Shown here in pieces: positions 54,776 through 62,302 of a DNA stretch of 64,000 nt; the stretch's first letter is position 1, and each line of letters begins with the position of its first letter. Position numbers and translations under genes: made by a program. Source of the DNA: JBHIYN01 sp041984235. GTDB lineage: Bacteria; Pseudomonadota; Gammaproteobacteria; Ga0077536. Location of the stretch: assembly GCA_041984235.1 (NCBI GenBank), contig JBHIYN010000016.1:72715-136714 (forward strand), given 5' to 3'. The notes beneath the pieces are model-generated. The model saw nothing but the letters and a program-made list of their open reading frames with translations. It had not been told where the DNA came from and ran no database searches.

Positions 54776-55198
54776 ATGCCTTCATTCGAATCTCGTGTCG
54801 AGCGTCTCTGGACTAATCCTAAGAGAGTCCGTGTATCGGCGCCATTCGTTTATTTCATCTCGGTATCCGACGAAAACGGCAATGAGTATCGATATGTCGG
54901 CCGAGCCCGGGATAAAAGCCGCCTAGAAGAATACAAACGGAATATGGCTAAGATCCGAGCACGAAAGCCACGAGGTAAAAAGCAAAAATATAGAGCTGTG
55001 CATTTCGTACTCTACAAGGCGATAGAGAACGATTGGGACATTGCGTTTCATCCCTATGAAGAATGTTCAGAGTCCCAGCTCAATGAAGTCGAGAATCGTC
55101 TAATTAGCGATCTTGCGTGCAACCTGAATTCGGCAAGCACGTGGCCGATCGAGAAGCTTTCGACACTGACAATCAAAGAACTACTAGAGAATGCGTAA
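54776..55198 (+). CDS. Cassette 5 protein: GIY-YIG nuclease-like
   Basis: A 140-residue basic protein in cassette 5 (54761-55311). Its N-terminus resembles the GIY-YIG nuclease fold: FVYFISVSDENGNEYRYVGR with VYF in place of GIY and YVG in place of YIG, then ARDKSRLEEY with the conserved arginine. Near residue 101 the NEVENRLI stretch offers the usual metal-binding glutamate. No extra DNA-binding domain is seen. The assignment is from motif pattern only. Confidence 0.6.
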   Translation: MPSFESRVERLWTNPKRVRVSAPFVYFISVSDENGNEYRYVGRARDKSRLEEYKRNMAKIRARKPRGKKQKYRAVHFVLYKAIENDWDIAFHPYEECSESQLNEVENRLISDLACNLNSASTWPIEKLSTLTIKELLENA

Positions 55199-55207
55199 GG
55201 AGAATAC

Positions 55208-55317
55208 GCCTAACCAATGGATCAACCGGACGTGTTACAGCGCGCTTCCCTCCGGCGGCTTCGCATTTTCGCCTCCGCGAAGCGCGCTGTAACACGCCGG
55301 TTATCCAAGCGTTAGGC
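55208..55317 (+). other. attC 5
   Basis: R'' GCCTAAC and R' GTTAGGC, 110 bp, type A (GTGTTACAGCGCGCTTCC / GAAGCGCGCTGTAACAC). It pairs with its own cassette start. Confidence 0.93.
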
Positions 55318-55323
55318 GCTCAG

Positions 55324-55872
55324 GTGCAACTCGAAACCGCCATAAAGATAGTCACGTTCTTCGGAGGGACGGTGGGCGCGATATTCGGGGGTATAGCGCT
55401 ACGAAACCTGCTTTTCCCAATCAGAATAATTCCTTCTTGGCAGCGCGTTTTCGACGGATCAGAACCGGACGCTATACAAGCACAAATAGTTAATCTCACG
55501 GACAAGCCTCTTGTGCTAGTTGCTTGCTCGGCGAAACCAACTTATCGCCTTCGAACAATAATCACCCGACATCTCAAAAACCCGCTCACGCCGCGACGCC
55601 TATGGCCGAATATTCACTTCACCTCACAGTCCTTTCTGCTCCTTAACGAACCACAACGTAGACTCGAAGGAAAAGAGGTATTGGAACTAGAGCATAGGTT
55701 GTCGTCACACCCGCTTTCGTTTTTGATGGCGCCAATGTTTATCGTCGAAGTAACCTTGTCGACCGGACGAAAATTCAGATCACGCCGCATCACTGCGCCT
55801 GAGCGATGGCTGTTAATTAACAATCTTGATGAGGCTCGAAATCATGATTCCCCGAATCAAACACGCGCCTAA
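55324..55872 (+). CDS. Cassette 6 protein: membrane-anchored, unknown
   Basis: A 182-residue protein in cassette 6 (55312-55971), starting at GTG 12 bases into the cassette. One N-terminal membrane segment (about 8-30, IVTFFGGTVGAIFGGIALRN) is followed by a basic soluble domain probably on the cytoplasmic side. No known domain is recognised. The last residues are encoded by the start of attC. Confidence 0.72.
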   Translation: MQLETAIKIVTFFGGTVGAIFGGIALRNLLFPIRIIPSWQRVFDGSEPDAIQAQIVNLTDKPLVLVACSAKPTYRLRTIITRHLKNPLTPRRLWPNIHFTSQSFLLLNEPQRRLEGKEVLELEHRLSSHPLSFLMAPMFIVEVTLSTGRKFRSRRITAPERWLLINNLDEARNHDSPNQTRA

Positions 55873-55977
55873 CAAGCGGATCAACCTGACGTGTTACAGC
55901 GGGCTTTTCTTACGTGGCTGCGCTATTTTCACTTCAGAAAAGCCCGCTGTAACACGCAGGTTATCCTGGCGTTGTGC
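55867..55977 (+). other. attC 6
   Basis: R'' GCCTAAC and R' GTTGTGC, 111 bp, type A with arms GTGTTACAGCGGGCTTTTC / GAAAAGCCCGCTGTAACAC. The GTTGTGC core belongs to cassette 7. Confidence 0.92.
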
Positions 55978-56111
55978 GTCTGTAGAGTCCGAGCACCAGC
56001 GACCGCCATCGGATCCGAACCTCTGCATGCGAATGGCTGAAGCCGAGGCTACACTCTGAGCAGGCCCGCGAGGCGAGCCACCGAAACCGAGTAGTCGCCC
56101 GAGGTTCAAGG

Positions 56112-56444
56112 ATGAAACATCGCTTCAAAGTTAAAGCGGCGGTTGGCGAAGTGCGGTTCCAGCCGTTTGCTCGTCAATTACATCCAGGCGAGCATTTCCA
56201 AACGCACCATGGTCTTTCAGGTTGTCGAAATCGAGGCGCCGCTGCTGCCGCGCGGCTGCTGCACCCAGTAGCTGGCCGCACCGCCTCTGGCTTCCTGGCG
56301 TGGTCACTAGCCACGGCACATTTCTCAGCGCTGCCGCACAACAAGCGGGTGGAGTCGGACGCATTACAGCGGGCTTCCGCTCCGTGCCTGGCTATTGTCA
56401 CTCCGCAGAAGCCCGCTGTAATGCGCCGCTCACCCGCGCGTTAG
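56112..56444 (+). CDS. Possible protein in cassette 7 (weak)
   Basis: Cassette 7 (55972-56440) has no strong gene. The best frame begins at ATG 56112 and gives 110 residues (MKHRFKVKAAVGEVRFQPFA...), but its last third is just the attC read through, and it ends 4 bases inside the next cassette. The 140 bases before it are GC-rich and without a gene. I regard a non-coding or regulatory cassette as equally likely. Confidence 0.25.
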   Translation: MKHRFKVKAAVGEVRFQPFARQLHPGEHFQTHHGLSGCRNRGAAAAARLLHPVAGRTASGFLAWSLATAHFSALPHNKRVESDALQRASAPCLAIVTPQKPAVMRRSPAR

Positions 56445-56446
56445 CG
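56336..56446 (+). other. attC 7
   Basis: R'' GCACAAC and R' GTTAGCG, 111 bp, type A (GCATTACAGCGGGCTTCC / GAAGCCCGCTGTAATGC). The rare R'' is the exact complement of the TTGTGC start of cassette 7. Confidence 0.92.
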
Positions 56447-56462
56447 TGATTGGAGGAATCCC

Positions 56463-57131
56463 ATGGCTAAGCCGCACCAAATATTCGTAGGCTGTCCATT
56501 TGGCCACCCGATCCGCAGGCATTACGACAAGCTTAAGCGCGAAGTCGAGAAAGAAACGCCTCTGCATATCGTGTTAGCGGATACGACCGCTGTTTCTTCT
56601 ACCGATTATCTGCTGGAGCACATTACTAGCCTCATTCGTGACTCCGCGGGCTGCATCTTCGACGTAACTGGTGGCAATCCGAACGTCTCGCTTGAAGTGG
56701 GGATCGCACACGCCCTTCCCGCCGATTTCATTCTCGCTTTCTACACGAGGAAAGCCCGAAGCCCTGCAGAGAAAGCACTCGCGGAGCAAGGTGAAACGAA
56801 GCCGATCATTTCGGATCTTCAAGGCCGCAACCGAATCGAATACAAGCAATTTGCCGCACTTAAATCGCAACTCCTGGATCGCTATCTCACACGACTTCCG
56901 TACTACCAGCGGTGGCTGCGATTCAAGAAGTCGAACAGCTCATACGAGAAGTATGCTTTGCGGGTTTTCGATGAAATTAGAGATTCTGGCCGCACCCTGA
57001 CATCTAGAGCATCGGTCGTGCTATCCGGCTCGGGCATAACTACTTCCGACTTCGCGAAGGCACTCACGAAAGAGCGCCTAGTCACTATCAAATCGGGAAG
57101 GCAGGGTGGCTGGTATTACCCATCACGCTAA
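56463..57131 (+). CDS. Cassette 8 protein: TIR/deoxyribosyltransferase-like, C-terminal winged-helix-like
   Basis: A 222-residue protein in cassette 8 (56441-57215). The N-terminal domain (about 5-95) starts IFVGCPFGHPIRRHYDKL and has the block CIFDVTGGNPNVSLEVGIAH (64-83), the pattern of TIR-like and nucleoside deoxyribosyltransferase-like folds, which bind or cleave nucleotides such as NAD. A DLQGRNRIEY motif follows near residue 118. The last 60 residues (about 160-222) look like a small winged helix. It is homologous along its length to the cassette 12 protein. A defence or signalling effector is likely, but unproven. Confidence 0.7.
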   Translation: MAKPHQIFVGCPFGHPIRRHYDKLKREVEKETPLHIVLADTTAVSSTDYLLEHITSLIRDSAGCIFDVTGGNPNVSLEVGIAHALPADFILAFYTRKARSPAEKALAEQGETKPIISDLQGRNRIEYKQFAALKSQLLDRYLTRLPYYQRWLRFKKSNSSYEKYALRVFDEIRDSGRTLTSRASVVLSGSGITTSDFAKALTKERLVTIKSGRQGGWYYPSR

Positions 57132-57221
57132 CAAACTGGTCAACCGGACGCTTGACCGCTGGCTTCCTTCGCTACCGCTCCGGTCGCCAGCCGTCAAGCG
57201 CCGGTTACCAGAGCGTTAGAT
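57126..57221 (+). other. attC 8
   Basis: R'' CGCTAAC and R' GTTAGAT, 96 bp, type B (GACGCTTGACCGCTGGC / GCCAGCCGTCAAGCG). The rare R'' is the exact complement of the TTAGCG start of cassette 8. Confidence 0.92.
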
Positions 57222-57228
57222 TGCAGTA

Positions 57229-57864
57229 ATGAGCTCGGTACTCAGCTTTGCGCTCTTCTTGTTAATCGGAGTCGTCTTCGGAAAAATAATTGTCTCCGTT
57301 GTTAACCTCATGCGAGGTCGACGGAGTACAGCCACCATGGCATCCGACGCAGATGTTGCAGCAAACTTGGAACAACGACGCATCAATAACGCGATTGCGG
57401 ACGCGTCGAACTTGTCCGACGAGCAATACGATGCGGCGCTCGACGAGTTCGTCATCCCGTACGAGAACGCTGCGAATTATTTGGTCATAGATTGGCGAGA
57501 AGAAGACGATAAAGTCGTGGCAGCCTGCAGGAACGCTCTACTAGATGGATCTCAGGCCGAACTCAAATTTACATCTGTCGAGAACGATGATCATTGCTCT
57601 GCGACAGGCATCCTTAAGTATGGTGACAGATCTCTAGAAATAGAGATCCCTTTCTCACATAAAAGCCGATACATCCTATTAAGAGCAGTTAATCAAATTC
57701 TCTCGCCAGATTACGAAATCCGGCTGATTCGTCACTCCTTGGGCGGTGACACACATGAATTTATGCTCTTCTCCAGACAACAATGGAGCGAGATACAGAA
57801 AACAAGTGAACAATTAGTCAACGGATTGTTCGTCCCACTAACGGAACCGGTAGATTTCGAGTGA
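57229..57864 (+). CDS. Cassette 9 protein: membrane-anchored, unknown
   Basis: A 211-residue protein in cassette 9 (57216-57970). A membrane segment at about 4-27 (VLSFALFLLIGVVFGKIIVSV) is followed by an acidic region rich in helix formers and a beta-rich domain (about 90-165). No known family is recognised. The ATG is 13 bases inside the cassette. Confidence 0.75.
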   Translation: MSSVLSFALFLLIGVVFGKIIVSVVNLMRGRRSTATMASDADVAANLEQRRINNAIADASNLSDEQYDAALDEFVIPYENAANYLVIDWREEDDKVVAACRNALLDGSQAELKFTSVENDDHCSATGILKYGDRSLEIEIPFSHKSRYILLRAVNQILSPDYEIRLIRHSLGGDTHEFMLFSRQQWSEIQKTSEQLVNGLFVPLTEPVDFE

Positions 57865-57879
57865 TCACCGGGATCTGCA

Positions 57880-57976
57880 ATCTAACAAATCGTTCAACCG
57901 GACGCTTGACTGCCCGCTCCCTGCGCTGCCGCTCCGGTCGCGGTCCGTCAAGCGCCGGTTAACAGAAGCGTTGGGC
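57880..57976 (+). other. attC 9
   Basis: R'' ATCTAAC and R' GTTGGGC, 97 bp, type B. R'' is the exact complement of the TTAGAT start of cassette 9. Confidence 0.92.
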
Positions 57977-58416
57977 GTCAGCGGACACCGATTTTTCGGA
58001 ACCAGGCAGCGCGAGCCAGTAAGGGCATCGCTTCACCACAAACGCGGTGCAGGCTCGGTCGAAGCGCCGTGCCCGTCCGAGAGGCGGCCCGCCGAATCGG
58101 GTTTGCAGGATAGGAGCGAAGGCGTAGGCTTCAAGTCGTGACCCCGACGCAGCCGGGGTGGGGAAGGATCTTCTCGAGTCAGGGACAGGCACGTGCCGGG
58201 GAGTCATTGGAGTGATTGTTGCTGAACTTAGGCCGCATGTGTCGAGCTGCCGTGCCAGCCTGGTCGCTCGGCACAGCACCGTAGAGTGCCCGCAGCACAG
58301 CCATTGGTTCTCAAAGGCCGAGACACCCAACAAGTTGTTGGAGTCGGACGCTTGACTGCGGCTTTCCCTTCGCTGCCGCTCCGGTCGGCCGCCGTCAAGC
58401 GCCGCTCAACAACGCG
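57971..58416. other. Cassette 10: no convincing gene, related to cassette 16
   Basis: A 446-base cassette. The longest plus-strand frame (58158-58355, 65 residues) runs into attC, and the longest minus-strand frame (57959-58333, 124 residues) spans almost the whole cassette but is not conserved end to end. About 250 bases (from about 58015 to 58290) align with cassette 16, including GCGAAGGCGTAG and GAGCTGCCGTGCCAGCCTGG (there GGGCTGCCGTACCAACCTGG). It may be a non-coding RNA or promoter cassette. Confidence 0.7.
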
Positions 58417-58422
58417 TTAGGC
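58325..58422 (+). other. attC 10
   Basis: R'' ACCCAAC and R' GTTAGGC, 98 bp, type B (GACGCTTGACTGCGGC / GCCGCCGTCAAGCGCC). R'' has one mismatch with the TTGGGC start of its cassette. Confidence 0.88.
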
Positions 58423-58428
58423 GTACGG

Positions 58429-59301
58429 GTGCTACTCAGACAGCAAATTCCGATCCTAATACTCGCAGCGTTGGCGTTGGGAGGGTGCGTCTTGATTGCG
58501 GAATTTCAAGCCGTGCCCACCGCAAGTCTTGCTGTGACAATATCTGAAGGAAGCTCCGTCGCGGAGACGCTAGATTCTGTGCACCGAACTCTTACCAATG
58601 CTGACTTTACGCTCCAAGAGAATGACTGGAAAGCGTGGTCATCGATGCTCGACGAAGAACAATTAGAAAATAAGAGGCTGGAGCGGCGATATAGAATGGA
58701 CAAGTATGAAATTTTTTATACGCCCAATTCAGATAACTACATCATTTTCTACTTTTACGAGCATGGCGCGCGACAATTTTCAAACTCAGGAATAGCGATA
58801 TACCACAATCTAGAGAAGTTGCTAATGGCGAGCGGCACCGCGCCGCTATCTAGCGTGCTGACAAACAACCTGAAGAAGCCCGAACCTCGTACACCTGAAG
58901 CGTTCAACGAGCAGCATAAGGGACCTACATTTCTTGAAGCACTAAAGAGAGCCGGATTCATAATATTTGCGACATTCATGTATTTGTTAATAGTGCTTAT
59001 CCCGGGATGGGTGTTCTTAGGGAGATTCGTCACAACGCGTCCGGCCAAGGTCGCTCATAAAAGGATCATCGTCGGCATCGCATCAACAGTACTTCTCTTT
59101 CCCATCCCCTTCCCCCTGACAATGTTTGGTCCATTTCTCCTAGTCCCTGGCGGTTTGGTGCTGTTTGGGGGTTCAGAATATTTGAACGAGCTAGGCCACT
59201 TTTTCTATATTTCAGTCGCAGGCACAGCGGTGTTCTCCATTCTAGGTGTATTTCGATTTGTTGGCCGTACGCCTAACCATGCAATGGAGCGGACGCGTTG
59301 A
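58429..59301 (+). CDS. Cassette 11 protein: lipoprotein-like membrane protein, unknown
   Basis: A 290-residue protein in cassette 11 (58417-59362), starting at GTG. The N-terminus is a lipoprotein signal (LILAALALGGC, lipobox LGGC with cysteine at about 20). A soluble domain (to about 165) follows, then three hydrophobic segments (about 175-195, 212-240, 250-275). Base composition is strongly AT-rich compared with the backbone. The last residues and stop are within attC. No family is recognised. Confidence 0.75.
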   Translation: MLLRQQIPILILAALALGGCVLIAEFQAVPTASLAVTISEGSSVAETLDSVHRTLTNADFTLQENDWKAWSSMLDEEQLENKRLERRYRMDKYEIFYTPNSDNYIIFYFYEHGARQFSNSGIAIYHNLEKLLMASGTAPLSSVLTNNLKKPEPRTPEAFNEQHKGPTFLEALKRAGFIIFATFMYLLIVLIPGWVFLGRFVTTRPAKVAHKRIIVGIASTVLLFPIPFPLTMFGPFLLVPGGLVLFGGSEYLNELGHFFYISVAGTAVFSILGVFRFVGRTPNHAMERTR

Positions 59302-59368
59302 CAGCGGCTTTCCCTTCGCTGCCGCTCCGGTCGGCCGCTGTCAAGCGCCGCTCATTGCGGCGTTAGGC
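59271..59368 (+). other. attC 11
   Basis: R'' GCCTAAC and R' GTTAGGC, 98 bp, type B variant (GCGTTGACAGCGGC / GCCGCTGTCAAGCGC). It supplies the C-terminal residues NHAMERTR of the cassette 11 protein. Confidence 0.93.
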
Positions 59369-59395
59369 GGAATAAAACAATTGGAGTAGGCGGTA

Positions 59396-60124
59396 ATGGC
59401 CCAACTATTCGAAGACGAAACACGCTATCCCGATAATGCCCGGCGCTCCAACTTCGTCTTCTTAGGATACCCATTTACCCCTCCACTACCTCAAGATGAC
59501 TATCGCGCGGTCACGGCAGAGCTGCAGGAGGAGTTTCCGATAAGGCTTTGGTACTTCCTAGACGAAGTAACTACCCAGGAACTTATGCGGAAAATTTGGC
59601 GCGCCATCCTCCGTAGCGATCTCTGCATGTTTGATACATCCGGTGGTAATCCGAATGTTTCTTTCGAATTGGGTCTGGCCGTAGCTGTTAATCGCCCTTG
59701 CATTACGTTATTGAAAACTGGCGAACCGAACCCGTTAGGCGGTGCCGATCTGAGCTACTCTGAGCGTGCCGAATACCAAAGCCGCGAAACCCTTAAAGGC
59801 AAACTTCGAGAGCTACTGAAGGCCAAATCAAGTGCGTTGCGCACGCTGAACCGCGTGTCCTATACGATTCAAAGTGATGCATTTCCTTATAGTCGCGAAG
59901 AAATCGAAAGCCGACTTTCCCAGCTCACTTTACATATCTTCAAAAACAAAAGGGCGACGAGAGCGATAGCCAGTAGGATTTTCGGCGACGATAAAACCGC
60001 CACGATCGCGCTAAATGGATTAAGAGAGGAAGGAGTATTGACATTGGAGGGGCAGCGGCGTGCCGCTCGCTGGCTCTTCTCATCCAACTGGGTCCACCAT
60101 GACCACGAAGTCGTCGGAGACTAA
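59396..60124 (+). CDS. Cassette 12 protein: TIR/deoxyribosyltransferase-like, C-terminal winged-helix-like
   Basis: A 242-residue protein in cassette 12 (59363-60277). The N-terminal domain has FVFLGYPFTPPLPQDDY and CMFDTSGGNPNVSFELGLAV (77-96), the same pattern as the cassette 8 protein. ADLSYSERAEYQSRETLKGK corresponds to the second shared motif. The C-terminal 70 residues (ASRIFGDDKTATIALNGLRE, then EEGVLTLEGQRRAARWLF) look like a winged helix. A GGAG ribosome binding site lies before the ATG. Likely nucleotide-binding or NAD-active effector; activity not shown. Confidence 0.72.
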   Translation: MAQLFEDETRYPDNARRSNFVFLGYPFTPPLPQDDYRAVTAELQEEFPIRLWYFLDEVTTQELMRKIWRAILRSDLCMFDTSGGNPNVSFELGLAVAVNRPCITLLKTGEPNPLGGADLSYSERAEYQSRETLKGKLRELLKAKSSALRTLNRVSYTIQSDAFPYSREEIESRLSQLTLHIFKNKRATRAIASRIFGDDKTATIALNGLREEGVLTLEGQRRAARWLFSSNWVHHDHEVVGD

Positions 60125-60173
60125 GCATTGCTCCGCCTGCACTCGCAAGTCCTGCAAGTCAATCGCAGATTCC

Positions 60174-60283
60174 GCCTAACAAGTGGATCAACCTGACGTG
60201 TTACAGCAGCCTCCTTTCCAGCGGCTTCGCATTTTCGCTTCCAAGAAGGCCGCTGTAACACGCAGGTTATCCAAGCGTTAGGC
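60174..60283 (+). other. attC 12
   Basis: R'' GCCTAAC and R' GTTAGGC, 110 bp, type A (GTGTTACAGCAGCC / GGCCGCTGTAACAC). It pairs with its own cassette start. Confidence 0.93.
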
Positions 60284-60285
60284 GT

Positions 60286-60714
60286 ATGAAACGCGGCGTC
60301 CCAGCTGCCGGATTAGAGTTCTACGAACTGCTGAATGCTGACGATGATTTCTGTCGTGAACTCGGCCGCGCCATGCTAGCCGCCGGTCGGCTAGAAAGTG
60401 CGTTGGTGAAGTATCTTAGTACCCACACAACTACCGCTAGCCCAAGAGCCGCAACATTGGGGAAACTAATTGCGCTCTCTAAACAACATTCTCTGCTAAC
60501 AAAAATGATCCCGGCGCTAGAAATGCTGAAAGATCAAAGAAACTACCTCGCTCATAACTTGCACGGCCTATTCTCAGGGATGATTGAAGAAACCATTCTG
60601 GAGCGCACCAACCTCCTAGATTCCGACGTAGATCTTTTCACCGAACGCGCATGGCAACTGCAAAGAAATCTAAATGCGTTGGCAGAAATTATCGCCGATG
60701 AAACATACGCCTAA
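60286..60714 (+). CDS. Cassette 13 protein: HEPN-like (RX4H motif)
   Basis: A 142-residue all-helical protein in cassette 13 (60278-60813). It has R85-NYLA-H90 (LKDQRNYLAHNLHGLFSG), the R-x4-6-H motif of HEPN RNases, placed after two long helices as in the family. HEPN proteins act in toxin-antitoxin and abortive infection systems. The ATG is only 8 bases inside the cassette. No antitoxin nucleotidyltransferase is next to it. The next cassette encodes an Abi-alpha-like protein. Confidence 0.65.
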   Translation: MKRGVPAAGLEFYELLNADDDFCRELGRAMLAAGRLESALVKYLSTHTTTASPRAATLGKLIALSKQHSLLTKMIPALEMLKDQRNYLAHNLHGLFSGMIEETILERTNLLDSDVDLFTERAWQLQRNLNALAEIIADETYA

Positions 60715-60819
60715 CAAAGCGGTGGAGTCGGACGCGTTACAGCGGGCTTCCCTCCAGCGGCTTCGCATTATCGCCTCCGGCAAGCCCGCTGTAACGCGCC
60801 GCTCACCGCAGCGTTAGAT
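60709..60819 (+). other. attC 13
   Basis: R'' GCCTAAC and R' GTTAGAT, 111 bp, type A (GCGTTACAGCGGGCTTCC / GCAAGCCCGCTGTAACGC). It pairs with its own cassette start. Confidence 0.93.
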
Positions 60820-60835
60820 TGCGCAGAAACCGTAA

Positions 60836-61516
60836 ATGACGAACGACGAAGCTAAAGCTGTCGGAGCCGTCGCTGATACGGCGGGTAAAGCGATTGACGC
60901 GTCTCGCGAGCTAGGCGGATTCGTATCCCGATTCATAGGCGGCCCGCTAGAGCAAGCTGCTGGCATCGTTGAAGACAAGCTCAAATATTTGAGGTGGGAG
61001 CGCCAGATCCGGTTAATGCAACGCGCCAATGCTTTCCTAGCCGAGAACGGAATGAGTGAACCTACACGCCAGATTCCGATGAAGATCGCGATACCACTAC
61101 TTCAAGGGGCTTCGCTTGAAGAAGACGATGAGCTTCAAGATCGGTGGGCGAAACTTCTTGTGAACGCAGCTGATAGCGATAGCGGCGTCGATGTGCCACG
61201 GATGTTCGTCTCAATAATGGATCATATGGATCCACTAAGCGCAGCGGTCCTGGATAAAATTTACTCCGTTCCAGATGAGGACGCTAAGGAGGGAATCTGG
61301 ACAAAGAACCTCCCCGATAGCGTGATACTAAAACCAGATGAGAACGAGGACATGTCGCTATCTACCGAGCTTGAAATCGCACTTTCGAATTTGGCTCTTC
61401 ATCGGCTGGTCAGCTCGGCCCTTTTTTGGGGCGGCACTACGGGCGTTACGTGTGTTTATAAAACAGACCTTGGGAAAGCATTTCTAGCTGCATGCAGCAT
61501 TCGCGCTGAAAAATGA
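60836..61516 (+). CDS. Cassette 14 protein: Abi-alpha-like (DUF4393)
   Basis: A 226-residue protein in cassette 14 (60814-61636). The N-terminal helices (AGKAIDASRELGGFVSRFIG) and the central block RQIPMKIAIPLLQGASLEED, then DELQDRWAKLLVNAADSDSG, match the DUF4393/Abi-alpha family, which is linked to abortive phage infection in some bacteria. The C-terminus may be a small wHTH-like domain. No membrane segment is present. Function in this strain is inferred from family. Confidence 0.8.
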   Translation: MTNDEAKAVGAVADTAGKAIDASRELGGFVSRFIGGPLEQAAGIVEDKLKYLRWERQIRLMQRANAFLAENGMSEPTRQIPMKIAIPLLQGASLEEDDELQDRWAKLLVNAADSDSGVDVPRMFVSIMDHMDPLSAAVLDKIYSVPDEDAKEGIWTKNLPDSVILKPDENEDMSLSTELEIALSNLALHRLVSSALFWGGTTGVTCVYKTDLGKAFLAACSIRAEK

Positions 61517-61532
61517 GTGGCGTAAACGCGCA

Positions 61533-61642
61533 ATCTAACAAATGGATCAACCGGACAGGTTACAGCGCGCTTCCCTCCGGCGGCTCCGCATTTTCGCCTC
61601 CACGAAGCGCGCTGTAACCTGCCGGTTATCCAAGCGTTAGGT
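61533..61642 (+). other. attC 14
   Basis: R'' ATCTAAC and R' GTTAGGT, 110 bp, type A (GGTTACAGCGCGCTTCC / GAAGCGCGCTGTAACC). R'' is the exact complement of the TTAGAT start of cassette 14. Confidence 0.93.
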
Positions 61643-61669
61643 TGCGAAGAGTTATTTCCGGGCTCTACG

Positions 61670-62215
61670 ATGACTACAACCCTATGGATCGCTCTTGGAG
61701 CAATTGCGGCCGCCCTTATCGCGCGCGGCGTAAAGATTTCAGAATTCCGCCAAGCCTGGATCGAAGGCCTTCGCCGCGATATCTCAAAATACGTGAGCAA
61801 AGCGCATGAGTGGATAGATCTCTATTTGCAGATCAATCCCGAACTCGACCAAAACAAAAAACGGTCACTAGTACAGCAACTTGATCGAGTTAAATATGAA
61901 TCTTTTCGTATACTTCGTCGCATAGAGCTACGTTTCAAGCCGGATGATGAAAGTGGGAATCAATTAGTAGGGTTGCTCAAAGATCTCCTCGATCCCGACA
62001 AGCTCAACGAGCCCAATCAGCAATCCCAATGGACCCAGCTAGCTGACTCAGCGGTCCGACATGCCCGCGTTCTACTGAAGGAAGAGTGGGAAATCACTAA
62101 GAACCCATTTCGAAAACTGCTCGGCTATTGGCAAAGGCTCATGGAAACGAAACCCGTTCGTAAGTTGATCGAGCTCTGGCGAAGAACGCGCAACCTAACA
62201 AACGGATCAACCTGA
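61670..62215 (+). CDS. Cassette 15 protein: membrane-anchored, basic, unknown
   Basis: A 181-residue protein in cassette 15 (61637-62296). One N-terminal membrane segment (about 4-20) is followed by a long helical, basic region (about 25-175) that may form a coiled coil. The C-terminal residues NLTNGST come from attC. No family is recognised. Confidence 0.7.
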   Translation: MTTTLWIALGAIAAALIARGVKISEFRQAWIEGLRRDISKYVSKAHEWIDLYLQINPELDQNKKRSLVQQLDRVKYESFRILRRIELRFKPDDESGNQLVGLLKDLLDPDKLNEPNQQSQWTQLADSAVRHARVLLKEEWEITKNPFRKLLGYWQRLMETKPVRKLIELWRRTRNLTNGST

Positions 62216-62302
62216 CGTGTTACAGCGCGCTTCTCTCCAGCAGCTTCGCATTTTCGCTTCCGAGAAGCGCGCTGTAACACGCAGGTTATCCGAGCGTTAG
62301 GC
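62193..62302 (+). other. attC 15
   Basis: R'' ACCTAAC and R' GTTAGGC, 110 bp, type A. The rare R'' is the exact complement of the TTAGGT start of cassette 15. Confidence 0.93.

Noticed and set aside
55894..56109. A 71-codon minus-strand gene across attC 6 and cassette 7
   Set aside because: A third of it is attC sequence, and it opposes the direction of all other cassette genes; no similarity is evident.
57959..58333. A 124-codon minus-strand gene in cassette 10
   Set aside because: It runs into the neighbouring attC, and the related cassette 16 does not keep the frame across indels, so it is unlikely to be coding.
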